In this document: one piece after another, positions 27,238 to 34,907 of the stretch
Numbering within the stretch: position 1 is the first letter of the stretch
How the letters are laid out: the number at the start of each line of letters is the position of its first letter
NCBI GenBank assembly: GCA_963848475.1
Contig: CAWKDW010000003.1
Location: 1-64,000 of the forward strand
DNA: 64,000 nucleotides
Direction: 5' to 3'
Origin: Solirubrobacter sp963848475
Lineage (GTDB): Bacteria > Actinomycetota > Thermoleophilia > Solirubrobacterales > Solirubrobacteraceae
Translations under genes and position numbers: made by a program
The notes under the pieces: model-generated
What the model was told of the DNA's origin: nothing
Database searches by the model: none
The model's input: the letters and a program-made list of their open reading frames with translations, nothing else

Positions 27238-28415
27238 TCCCCGGCCACCGTCTGGAGCGCCTTCTGGAGCGCCTCGTCCGTCTCGGTCTTGGGGTCGTCG
27301 CTGGCCTTGATGTCGGGCGTGACGCCGGCGCCCTTCTTCACGCCGCCGCCGCCGAGGTTGCGGCCGCCGGGCAGGAAGTACTCACCGACCGTGATGTCCA
27401 GTGCGCCGCCGTTGGGCATCTGCTCGACCTCCTGGAAGACGCCCTTGCCGAACGTGCGCGTACCGACGACCTTGGCGCGCTTGCGGTCCTGCAGCGCGCC
27501 GGTGACGATCTCCGACGCCGAGGCCGAACCCTCGTCGACGAGCACCACGACTGGGATCTTCGCCGAGATCGCGCCACCCTCGGCGTTGTAGACGCGCTCG
27601 GGCCGGTTGCGGCCCTTGGTCGACACGACGCGGCCGTCGGGGAGGAAGACCGAGGCGATCGAGACGGCCTCATTGAGCAGACCGCCGCCGTTGTGGCGCA
27701 GGTCGAAGACGATGCCCTCGGCGCCCTTCTTGAGCTGCTCGTCGACCGCGGCCTTGACGTCCTCGCCCGAGCCGGAGGTGAACCCGGCCAGGCGCACCCA
27801 GCCGATCTTCTTGCCGTCTTCGCGCTTCGTCTCGCTCTGGACGATCGGGATGTCGACCTTCGCGCGCTTGAGCTTGAGCTTGCGCCCGTCCTTGAGCGTC
27901 ATCACCACGGTCGAGCCTGACGGGCCCTTGATCAGCGCCGTCGACTGGTCCGACGTCTTGCCCGCGAGCGACTTGCCGTTGACGGCGACGATCACGTCGC
28001 CGTCCTTCAGACCACCCTCTGCAGCCGGCGAGTCCTTGTAGACCTCTTCGACGCGCAGGCCCTGCTTGATCGTGCGCACCGACATGCCGACGCCCTCGAA
28101 CTGGCCCTCGGTGTCGAGCTGGAAGGCCGCGTAGTCCTTCGGCGAGAAGTAGTGCGAGAACTGATCCTCGAGCGACTCGACCGCGGCCGAGAGCGACGTG
28201 TTCAGGAGCTGATCGCGATCGACCTTGCGGTAGTAGTCGCGCTCGATCGTGTCGACGGCCTCCTCGTAGAGGCGTCCGTCGGAGTCCGAGACGAAGGCGT
28301 TGCGGGCGAAGCCCGGAAGCGTGTCGGGATGACCGCCGAGCCAGAGCCCGAGCACGAGTGCGAGCGGGATCAGGGCGGCGAGGACGGCGGGGAGGAGGAG
28401 GCGGCGACGTTGCAT
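27234..28415 (-). CDS. ctpA: S41 carboxy-terminal processing protease
   Basis: The 393-residue enzyme starts at the ATG at 28415 with one N-terminal membrane helix (LLPAVLAALIPLALVLGLWL) and a periplasmic-side body. A PDZ domain at about residues 95-175 contains GVGMSVRTIKQGLRVEEVYK and GGLKDGDVIVAVNGKSLAGK. The protease core has FDLRHNGGGLLNEAVSIASV, the catalytic Ser in VDEGSASASEIVTGAL and the catalytic Lys in VVGTRTFGKG. Family members trim or degrade envelope proteins. It sits between the HATPase gene and the RNase gene with a GTGA overlap, downstream of ftsEX. The conserved ftsEX-ctp linkage suggests a cell-division or peptidoglycan function. Confidence 0.92.
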   Translation of the reverse strand: MQRRRLLLPAVLAALIPLALVLGLWLGGHPDTLPGFARNAFVSDSDGRLYEEAVDTIERDYYRKVDRDQLLNTSLSAAVESLEDQFSHYFSPKDYAAFQLDTEGQFEGVGMSVRTIKQGLRVEEVYKDSPAAEGGLKDGDVIVAVNGKSLAGKTSDQSTALIKGPSGSTVVMTLKDGRKLKLKRAKVDIPIVQSETKREDGKKIGWVRLAGFTSGSGEDVKAAVDEQLKKGAEGIVFDLRHNGGGLLNEAVSIASVFLPDGRVVSTKGRNRPERVYNAEGGAISAKIPVVVLVDEGSASASEIVTGALQDRKRAKVVGTRTFGKGVFQEVEQMPNGGALDITVGEYFLPGGRNLGGGGVKKGAGVTPDIKASDDPKTETDEALQKALQTVAGE

Positions 28416-28444
28416 GGGCGGGCGGTCACGGTAACGCGCGTCCG

Positions 28445-28858
28445 TCAGGTTTCGCTAAGCAACTCGAACCACACCCGCGCACGCTCAGCTCGGTCGGCTC
28501 CCCAGCGCGCGGCCAAGCGGTCGACGTAGTGCAGGCCCCAGCCGCGGTCGGAGTCCGGCGAACGCTGCCGCGGAACGAAGCCGGGCCCGGGGTCGAGGAC
28601 TTCGACCCGCAGGACGTTGCGCGCGACCGAGACCCGCAGCTCGATCTCGCCCTCCTCGCGGACGTGCTCGACGGCGTTGGCGACGAGCTCGGAGGCGAGC
28701 AACCGCGCGTCCTCCAGCGTCCGCTCGCTCACCTCGCCGCGGACGCACTCGAGGAACCGGCGCGCCGCGGCGGCGGAACCGGATGCCTTCGGAAGCGAGG
28801 TCGAGTGGAGCACAGGCCCAGAAGGCGGGTACCCAACGCCCCCGCTCGGGAGCGCCAA
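28445..28858 (-). CDS. RsbW-like ATP-binding regulator (HATPase_c, anti-sigma or serine kinase type)
   Basis: This 137-residue protein has the GHKL fold: FLECVRGEVSERTLEDARLL, ASELVANAVEHV (N box), VEVLDPGPGF (G1 box) and GWGLHYVDRLAARWGAD (G2 box). It lacks a His-kinase phosphoacceptor domain, so it is of the RsbW/SpoIIAB type that binds a sigma factor or phosphorylates an anti-anti-sigma factor on Ser. No partner anti-anti-sigma gene is adjacent. It starts 6 bases after ftsX and lies 29 bases before ctpA, so it is co-transcribed with division genes, which is an unusual placement. Confidence 0.85.
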   Translation of the reverse strand: MALPSGGVGYPPSGPVLHSTSLPKASGSAAAARRFLECVRGEVSERTLEDARLLASELVANAVEHVREEGEIELRVSVARNVLRVEVLDPGPGFVPRQRSPDSDRGWGLHYVDRLAARWGADRAERARVWFELLSET

Positions 28859-28864
28859 CTTCGC

Positions 28865-29758
28865 TTAGACGCGCAGGAACTTGCGCAGGCTGAGCCCGGA
28901 GCCCAGCGCCGAGACCGCGATCCCCGAGGCCAGCAGGATCCCGATCAGCAGCTTGAAGTCGATCGTGTCGGGCGCCGCGATCAGCGCAAAGTCCTTGGCC
29001 AGCGGGTCCACGACCGCGATCTTGGCGATCACGAGCAGGAGCACCGCGAGCAGCCCGCCGATCGCGCCGACGATCACGCCCTCGAGCACGAACGGCCAGC
29101 GGATGAACCAGTCGGTCGCGCCCACGAGCTTCATCACCTCGACCTCGCGGCGACGGGCGTAGAGGCTGAGGCGGATCGTGTTGGCGATCAGCAGCATCGA
29201 GGCGATGCCCAGCAGCGCGAGCAGAAGCGCCATCGTGATCTTCACCACGCGCGTGACGGAGAGGATCTTGTTCGTGTCCTCCTCGCGGTTGCGGACCTCG
29301 TCGATCGCCGGATCGACGACCGTGGTGCCGCCGCCGGTGGCCTGCGGCGCCAGCGCGTCCTTGAGCTTGCCGATGTCGTCGGGCTTGGCCGGCGTGACGC
29401 GGAACGTGTCCGGCAGCGGGTTGGAGCCGAGCAGCTCGTACGCCTTCGGGTTGCGCTTGCGCTCCTCCCGGTAGGCCCGTTCCTTGGAGATGAACGCGAC
29501 GCTGCCGACCAGCGGCTCCGAGCGCAGCAGCCGGCCGACGCGGTCGATGTCGGCCTGCTTGACGTCGGCCTTCAGGTAGACGTCGGCGATGACCTTGCTG
29601 CGGACCTCGTTGGCCGCACCGGTCGTGGCCTGCACGACCGGCAGGAAGACGCCGAGGACGAGCACGGTGACCAGCACGGTCGCCATCGCGGCGAAGCTCG
29701 GGATCGCGTTGCGCTTGAGGGCTCGCAGCGCCTCGCGGAAGAAGAAGATCGGCCTCAA
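28865..29758 (-). CDS. ftsX: Cell division protein FtsX
   Basis: FtsX is the membrane partner of FtsE and controls peptidoglycan hydrolases at the division site. The TTG start at 29758 overlaps the ftsE TGA. The 297 residues show the N-terminal cytoplasmic segment RPIFFFREALRALKRNAIPS, a first helix (FAAMATVLVTVLVLGVFLPV), an extracellular domain of about 130 residues with VYLKADVKQADIDRVGRLLR, and three C-terminal helices. The coupling segment YARRREVEVMKLVGATDWFI between helices two and three is diagnostic. It ends KFLRV. The gene is intact. Confidence 0.93.
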   Translation of the reverse strand: MRPIFFFREALRALKRNAIPSFAAMATVLVTVLVLGVFLPVVQATTGAANEVRSKVIADVYLKADVKQADIDRVGRLLRSEPLVGSVAFISKERAYREERKRNPKAYELLGSNPLPDTFRVTPAKPDDIGKLKDALAPQATGGGTTVVDPAIDEVRNREEDTNKILSVTRVVKITMALLLALLGIASMLLIANTIRLSLYARRREVEVMKLVGATDWFIRWPFVLEGVIVGAIGGLLAVLLLVIAKIAVVDPLAKDFALIAAPDTIDFKLLIGILLASGIAVSALGSGLSLRKFLRV

Positions 29759-30573
29759 CCCTGTGCGCTCCGCATGCGGACAGCGAACTCGCGCGTGGAC
29801 TCGCGGGCCGTGTAGGCGCCGGCCTGCTCGTCGCGGATGATCTGGCCGTCGGCCAGCTCGATCACGCGGCGGCGCATCTTGTCCACCATCGCCACGTCGT
29901 GCGTGGCGACCAGGATCGTCGTGCCGGTCTGGTTGATGCGGTAGAGCAGCTGCATGATCCCGATCGAGGTCTCGGGATCGAGGTTGCCGGTGGGCTCGTC
30001 GGCGATCAGCAGCGGCGGGTGGTTGACGAACGCGCGCGCCACCGCGACGCGCTGCTGCTCGCCGCCGCTGAGCTGATCGGGATAGTTGTGCAGCTTGGTG
30101 CTGAGACCCGTCAGCCGGAGGATGTCCGGCACCTTGTCGCGGATCTCGCGCCGGCCGCCGCCCGTGACCTGCAGCGCGTACGCCACGTTCTCGTAGACGG
30201 TGCGGTCCGGCAGCAGCTTGTAGTCCTGGAAGATCACGCCGAGGTTGCGGCGGTAGTACGGCACGCGCGGGCGCGGGATCTTCTGCAGGTCGCGGCCGGC
30301 GACGCGGATCTCGCCCGCGGTCGGCTCGGCTTCCTTGATCAGCAGCTTCATCGTCGTCGACTTGCCCGAGCCGGACTGTCCGACGAGGAAGACGAACTCG
30401 CCCGGATAGATGTCGAACGAGATGCCGTCGAGGGCGACGTCGGTCGCGCTGTAGCGCTTCTCGACCCCGGAGAAGGAGACCACCGCGCCCGTCGCGGGCG
30501 CGTGCGGCGCGGACGGGCGATGCGGATCGTCGCGGTGCCGGCGGCGGCGGAGATGTCGTTCGGTAGCGGCCAT
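29755..30573 (-). CDS. ftsE: Cell division ATP-binding protein FtsE
   Basis: FtsE is the ABC ATPase of the FtsEX complex. From the ATG at 30573 the 272-residue protein has a 35-residue basic N-terminal extension, then VVSFSGVEKRYSATDVALDG, Walker A VGQSGSGKST, RNLGVIFQDYKLLPDRTVYE (Q loop), signature LSGGEQQRVAVARAFVNHPP, Walker B LLIADEPTGNLDP and the switch His in ILVATHDV. The family usually has about 230 residues, so both the N-terminal extension and the C-terminal EQAGAYTARESTREFAV tail are additions. It is the first gene of an operon ftsE-ftsX-HATPase-ctpA-rnr. The M16 peptidase gene diverges upstream. Confidence 0.95.
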   Translation of the reverse strand: MAATERHLRRRRHRDDPHRPSAPHAPATGAVVSFSGVEKRYSATDVALDGISFDIYPGEFVFLVGQSGSGKSTTMKLLIKEAEPTAGEIRVAGRDLQKIPRPRVPYYRRNLGVIFQDYKLLPDRTVYENVAYALQVTGGGRREIRDKVPDILRLTGLSTKLHNYPDQLSGGEQQRVAVARAFVNHPPLLIADEPTGNLDPETSIGIMQLLYRINQTGTTILVATHDVAMVDKMRRRVIELADGQIIRDEQAGAYTARESTREFAVRMRSAQG

Positions 30574-30655
30574 ACGTCTGCTTTCGAGAGTACGAGGCGA
30601 GGTTCGCGGGCGGCGCAAGGTTCCCTGCAATTCGCCTTGGAGTACGCTCATTCTC

Positions 30656-31903
30656 ATGGCGCGCATCGAGTCCTCCTCCCTGCCGAACGGCCTTCCCCTG
30701 CACCGTGTGGAGCTCCCAACACGCTCTACGACCGTGCTCGTGGCCTTCGACGCGGGAGCCCGCACCGAACGCTCCGAAGAGAACGGCATGGCCCATTTTC
30801 TTGAGCATCTCGTGTTCAAGGGCGGCCAGAAGTACAACGACTACCGCAAGGTCAACCAGACCGCCGAGACGATGGGCGCGCAGCTGAACGCCTACACCTC
30901 GCACGACCTGGTCGCCTTCCACATCACCTGCCGTGCCGAGGTCGTCGCCGAGGCCATCGACCTGCTCACCGACTTCGTCGGGCGGCCGAAGATCGATGCC
31001 GAAGAGCTCGATCGCGAGCGCGGCGTCGTGATCCAGGAGATCGCCCGCGCCCAGGACCAGCCCTCGGTCATCGCCGAGCATCTGATCGATCGCGCGGCCT
31101 TCGGCGATCATCCGCTCGGGCGGCCCGTGCTCGGGCCCGAGGAGCACCTGCGGACCTTCTCGCGCGACGCGATCCTCTCGTTCCGGCGGCGCCAGTGGGT
31201 CGGCTCGCGCGGCGGCGCCTTCCTCGTCGGCAACCTCGATCACCTGCCCGAGAACTCCGAGCTCGCGGAGCTGTTCGGCCGCTTCCCGTCGATCTCGTCC
31301 AACGGCGGCAGCGAGCCCGCGCCGGCGTTTGCGCCGACGACGCTGGTGGAGACGCGCGAGTCCGCCCAGTCGCACCTGCGGATGTCCTACCGGCCGTCGA
31401 TCGAGGCGCGCGCCCCCGCCGAGCGCGCCGCGCTGTCGGTCTACTCGACGCTCCTGGGCGGTTCGATGGGCTCGCGCCTGTTCGACGAGATCCGCGAGCA
31501 GCGCGGCCTGGCCTACTCGGTCTACGCGATCGACCACACCTTCGCCGACGTGCCGATCCTGCAGCTCTCGGCCGGCCTGGACTCGACGAAGTGCGTCGAG
31601 GCCTTCACGCGCATGCGCGAGATCGTCGAGGAGTTGCGCACCGACGGGCCGAGCGAGGAAGAGGTCGAGCGCGCCCGCGCGTACGCCGCCGGACGGCGCG
31701 TGCTGGCCTTCGAGAACACCAACGTCGTCGCCCGCCACGCGGCCGCCCAGACCGTCATCTTCGGGCAGGACATCGACCCCGATAAGGCGATCGAGGCCCT
31801 CGACGCCGTCACCTACGACGAGGTCGTCGAGATCGCGCGCGGGATCTCCGGGGAGCTCTCGGTCGCGTGTGTCGGACCCCATACGCAGGACGAGTTCTCA
31901 TAA
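30656..31903 (+). CDS. M16 family zinc metallopeptidase (processing peptidase-like)
   Basis: The 415-residue protein contains the inverted zinc motif in GMAHFLEHLVFKGGQKYND (HxxEH), with the distal Glu expected in the ERGVVIQEIARAQD helix. The second half holds LGGSMGSRLFDEIREQRGLAYSVYA, the R/Y substrate-binding motif of the family. No signal peptide is present, so it acts in the cytoplasm. In actinobacteria this gene usually lies near pnp and dapB; here it is divergent from ftsE. It is intact. The exact substrate is unknown. Confidence 0.9.
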   Translation: MARIESSSLPNGLPLHRVELPTRSTTVLVAFDAGARTERSEENGMAHFLEHLVFKGGQKYNDYRKVNQTAETMGAQLNAYTSHDLVAFHITCRAEVVAEAIDLLTDFVGRPKIDAEELDRERGVVIQEIARAQDQPSVIAEHLIDRAAFGDHPLGRPVLGPEEHLRTFSRDAILSFRRRQWVGSRGGAFLVGNLDHLPENSELAELFGRFPSISSNGGSEPAPAFAPTTLVETRESAQSHLRMSYRPSIEARAPAERAALSVYSTLLGGSMGSRLFDEIREQRGLAYSVYAIDHTFADVPILQLSAGLDSTKCVEAFTRMREIVEELRTDGPSEEEVERARAYAAGRRVLAFENTNVVARHAAAQTVIFGQDIDPDKAIEALDAVTYDEVVEIARGISGELSVACVGPHTQDEFS

Positions 31904-31948
31904 GCGCCGCTTGCTGAGCGGCCGTTCGTCGGCCACAATGGTGGGTGG

Positions 31949-32308
31949 GTGACCTTGGAGGAGCTCAACCATCGCGAGCTCGAGCGTTACGTACGCCGGG
32001 TTTCGGACCGGTGGCCACTTGATCGCGCGCTGCTCGCCGGTGCGCGGGTGGCTGACCTGCGGGGCGCCGGAGCGCAGCGTGAGCGCGGCCCGGAGTACGT
32101 GATCGTGCTCGTCAGCGAGCACTTCGACGGCGTGCCGTGGCTCGAGCGCGTGTACGTGACCGGGACGCTGTGGGACTCCTATGAGATGGGCGCCCCGGCC
32201 GACATGCACGCGTACACGCGTGCGGAGTTCGAGCGCCGTCGCGAGAACCTCCCCGCCGTGCGTGACGCGGCGGAGTGGGGGCTCGAATTGCTGCCCGAGC
32301 ACGCCTGA
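31949..32308 (+). CDS. Conserved hypothetical protein, possible minimal nucleotidyltransferase-like domain
   Basis: This 119-residue cytoplasmic protein starts with GTG at 31949, 45 bases after the M16 gene. It reads MTLEELNHRELERYVRRVSD, then ADLRGAGAQRERGPEYVIVLVSEHFDGVPWLERVY, and PADMHAYTRAEFERRRENLP followed by VRDAAEWGLELL. The order of a DLRG turn, a strand EYVIVLVS and a final helix reminds me of the MNT nucleotidyltransferase core, but the usual GS-x-DxD metal site is not present. I regard it as a conserved protein of unknown function. It is probably co-transcribed with the M16 peptidase. Confidence 0.55.
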   Translation: MTLEELNHRELERYVRRVSDRWPLDRALLAGARVADLRGAGAQRERGPEYVIVLVSEHFDGVPWLERVYVTGTLWDSYEMGAPADMHAYTRAEFERRRENLPAVRDAAEWGLELLPEHA

Positions 32309-32371
32309 ACCTTCGCGGGCTTCTGGGTAGGGCGGCTCCAGCATTCGGGCGCGCCGGCCGATGACCAGGGT

Positions 32372-33025
32372 ATGCGCAGCCTCCCCCGGACGTTCACCGC
32401 CCTCGCCCTTGCGGCCCTGGTCACGCTGGTCCCGGCCGCCGCAGCCTCGGCCAAGACGCCCAAGCCTGCCGCCTGGGCCAAGAAGCACGATCTTTCCGGC
32501 GCCTGGCGCGCCAAGGACGCCGACAAGGATGGCGTCAAGAACTTCGCCGAGTTCAAACTCGGCACCAACCCCCGCAAGGCCGACACCGACAAGGACGGCC
32601 TCAAGGACGGCGACGAGGTCGCCTCCGCGAACGACCCGCTCGATCCCGACACCGACGGCGACGGCATCAAGGACGGCGCCGAGCATGCGGGCGTCGTCAC
32701 CGCCTTCGACGGCGAGACGATCACGATCCGTCAGTTCAAGGGCCCGAAGCTCACCGCCACGCTCGACGATTGCGACAGCGTCATCGCCGACGACGCCTCG
32801 GCCGACGACGACGACTTCGTCGACTCCACCGAGGACGACTGGTCCGACGACGACTCCGGCGACGACGTGTCGGCCGATTCCTCCGCCGCGGACGAGGTCG
32901 ACCTCGGCGACGACGACGGCGCGGTCTGCGACTTCGAGGACGTCGAGGTCGGCACGGTCTTCACCAGCGCCGAGTTCGAGACCCGCGGCCGCGTGAGCTA
33001 CCTCACGGCCGTCGAGATCGCTTAG
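32372..33025 (+). CDS. Exported acidic protein with thrombospondin type 3-like calcium repeats
   Basis: The 217-residue protein has a signal peptide (MRSLPRTFTALALAALVTLV ending near AAASA). It then has a helix-bearing segment (KPAAWAKKHDLSGAWRAKDA) and repeats of the D-x-D-x-D-G-x-x-D/N-x-x-E type: DADKDGVKNFAEFKLGTNPRK, DTDKDGLKDGDEV and DTDGDGIKDGAE (about residues 48-110). These bind calcium. The next segment ITIRQFKGPKLTATLDDCDS is beta-rich, followed by a strongly acidic Asp/Ser stretch (about 140-180). It is secreted or envelope-bound; its role is unknown. It overlaps the convergent nadA stop by 4 bases. Confidence 0.7.
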   Translation: MRSLPRTFTALALAALVTLVPAAAASAKTPKPAAWAKKHDLSGAWRAKDADKDGVKNFAEFKLGTNPRKADTDKDGLKDGDEVASANDPLDPDTDGDGIKDGAEHAGVVTAFDGETITIRQFKGPKLTATLDDCDSVIADDASADDDDFVDSTEDDWSDDDSGDDVSADSSAADEVDLGDDDGAVCDFEDVEVGTVFTSAEFETRGRVSYLTAVEIA

Positions 33026-33999
33026 CCGATCGCGACCATCCGCTCGATCGGCAGCCGCGCGCGCTCGGCGATCGCCTCGGGCACCTTCACGGCCGGGGAC
33101 ATCTCGCGCAGCGTGTCGCGGAGCTTCGGCAGCGTGATCATCTTCATGTAGCGGCAGGAGGCCGCCTCGTTGGCGGCAACGAAGTCGATGTCGGGCCGCG
33201 CCATCTGCAGCGGGTGCAGCATCCCGGTCTCGGTCGCCATGATCGCCGTCGCGCCCACGGGTGCGGCGGCGGCCCAGTCCATCATCTGACCGGTCGAGAG
33301 CATGTGGACGCCGGTCGCGTCCACGTCGCCCGCCGCGACGTACTCCATCACCGAGGTCGAGCAGCCGCACTCAGGATGGATCAGGAAGTCCGCGCCGGGG
33401 TGCGAGGAGCGCATGTCGGCGATGTCGCTCGGGCGGATGCCGGCATGGACGTGGCACTCGCCGTCCCACACGTGCATCTTGCGGCCCGTCTGCTTCTCGA
33501 CGTAGGCGCCGAGGAACATGTCCGGCCCGAACAGGATCTCGGTCTCCGCGCCGTGCTCGCGATAGATGTGCTCGACGACCTGCACGGCGTTGGAGGACGT
33601 CACGCAGTAGTCCGTCTCGGCCTTGACGTCGGCCGTCGTGTTGACGTACATGACGACGAGCGCGTCCGGGTGCTTGGCCTTCCAGGCCCGCAGCTGATCG
33701 GCGGTGATCGAGTCCGCGAGCGAGCAGCCCGCGTCCATGTCCGGCAGCAGCACCGTCTTCTCGGGCGAGAGCACCGAGGCCGTCTCGGCCATGAAGTGCA
33801 CGCCGCAGAACGCGATCACCTCCGCGTCGGTCTTCGCCGCCTGCTGCGAGAGGCCGAGCGAGTCGCCGACGAAGTCGGCCACGTCCTGCACCTCGGGCAG
33901 CTGGTAGTTGTGGGCGAGGATCACGGCGCCGCGCTCGGCGGCCAGCGCACGTACCTCGGCCTGCAGGGCGGGAACGGATTCAAGCGTCAGGAGGTTCAC
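33022..33999 (-). CDS. nadA: Quinolinate synthase A
   Basis: NadA condenses iminoaspartate with dihydroxyacetone phosphate to quinolinate, using a [4Fe-4S] cluster. The 325-residue protein has AVILAHNYQLPEVQDVADFV, GDSLGLSQQAA and the three cluster Cys regions: VIAFCGVHFMAET, VKAETDYCVTSSNAV and FLIHPECGCSTSV. The remaining substrate motif VATETGMLHPL appears here as IMATETGMLHPLQ. It starts with an ATGA overlap after nadC, so the two are translationally coupled. nadB, which makes iminoaspartate, is not in the window. Confidence 0.95.
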   Translation of the reverse strand: MNLLTLESVPALQAEVRALAAERGAVILAHNYQLPEVQDVADFVGDSLGLSQQAAKTDAEVIAFCGVHFMAETASVLSPEKTVLLPDMDAGCSLADSITADQLRAWKAKHPDALVVMYVNTTADVKAETDYCVTSSNAVQVVEHIYREHGAETEILFGPDMFLGAYVEKQTGRKMHVWDGECHVHAGIRPSDIADMRSSHPGADFLIHPECGCSTSVMEYVAAGDVDATGVHMLSTGQMMDWAAAAPVGATAIMATETGMLHPLQMARPDIDFVAANEAASCRYMKMITLPKLRDTLREMSPAVKVPEAIAERARLPIERMVAIG

Positions 34000-34829
34000 T
34001 GGACGGTCTCCATGATCAGCGATAGATCGAGATTCGGCGCCGAATGCGTCAGGGCGCCGATCGATACGTAGTCTACTCCGCTAATGGTCGCATAGACCAA
34101 AACTGTCTCCTCGTCGACGCCCCCGCTCACTTCGAGCACGGCCCGGCCCGCGACCTGCGCCACCGCCGCGCGCACCTGGTCGGGCGTCATGTTGTCGAGC
34201 AGCAGCCGCTGGGCGCGCGCCTCGAGCGCCTCGTCGATCTCGGCCGCGTCGCGGACCTCGACCGCAAGCCCGAGCTCCGGCCGCGCGGCGCGAGCGCGGC
34301 GCACGGCCTCGCCGACGCCGCCCGCGAGCGCGGAGTGGTTCTCCTTGATGAGCATGAAGTCGAAGAGCCCGATCCGGTGGTTGACACCGCCGCCATCGGC
34401 GACCGCGGCCTTCTCGAGCATCCGCAGCCCCGGCGTGGTCTTGCGCGTGTCGAGGATCTTCGCCCCGCCGCTGCCGACCGAGCGCACGATCCGCGCCGTC
34501 TTGGTGGCGACACCGGAGAGACGGCCGAGGAAGTTCAGCGCCGTCCGCTCCGCCGTCAGCAGCGCCCGCGCGGAGCCTTCGACGCGGAGCACGGGTCCGC
34601 CCTCGCGCCACTCGCCCTCCGGCCCGAGGCGCTCGATCGTCGCCTCCGGATCGAGCCGTAGGAACACGGCCTCGACCACGGCGAGGCCGGAGATGACGCC
34701 CGGCGCCTTCTGCGTGATCGTGGCCCGGCCGCGGGCGCCGGCGTCGACCGTCGCCTCGGTGGTCGCGTCGCCGTCGCCAACGTCCTCGGCCAGCGCTCGG
34801 TCGATCAGATCGGACTCGGTGGTCAACAT
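33996..34829 (-). CDS. nadC: Nicotinate-nucleotide pyrophosphorylase (quinolinate phosphoribosyltransferase)
   Basis: NadC converts quinolinate and PRPP to nicotinate mononucleotide. The 277 residues contain LAEDVGDGDATTEATVDAGA, AERTALNFLGRLSGVATKTA, ILDTRKTTPGLRMLEKAAVA, GGVNHRIGLFDFMLIKENHS and VLEVSGGVDEETV with a final SIGALTHSAPNLDLSL. These cover the substrate Arg, Lys and His sites. The order nadC-nadA on the minus strand with a 4-base overlap is a compact NAD-synthesis pair. A strong palindrome lies between prfB and nadC, so nadC may have its own promoter. Confidence 0.96.
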   Translation of the reverse strand: MLTTESDLIDRALAEDVGDGDATTEATVDAGARGRATITQKAPGVISGLAVVEAVFLRLDPEATIERLGPEGEWREGGPVLRVEGSARALLTAERTALNFLGRLSGVATKTARIVRSVGSGGAKILDTRKTTPGLRMLEKAAVADGGGVNHRIGLFDFMLIKENHSALAGGVGEAVRRARAARPELGLAVEVRDAAEIDEALEARAQRLLLDNMTPDQVRAAVAQVAGRAVLEVSGGVDEETVLVYATISGVDYVSIGALTHSAPNLDLSLIMETVQ

Positions 34830-34879
34830 TCGACCAGCGAGGATAGCGGAGTAAAAGTCTGCTCGACTATAAAGGACTC

Positions 34880-34900
34880 ATAAGGGGCCAGGCCCCTTAT
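34880..34900 (-). terminator. Perfect 21-base palindrome after prfB, terminator-like
   Basis: ATAAGGGGCC (34880-34889) pairs with GGCCCCTTAT (34891-34900) around one central base. It begins 8 bases past the prfB stop on the minus strand. No T-run follows. It has the same design as the palindrome at 20870-20890, so it may belong to a repeat family rather than be a plain terminator. Confidence 0.45.
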
Positions 34901-34907
34901 CTTGTCT

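Noticed and set aside
28865..31882. A 1005-codon minus-strand frame joining ftsX to the M16 region
   Set aside because: Only its last 297 codons are real (FtsX). The rest is a shadow of M16 and out-of-frame ftsE sequence.
33022..34829. A complete de novo NAD operon
   Set aside because: Only nadA and nadC are present; no L-aspartate oxidase (nadB) is visible in the window.
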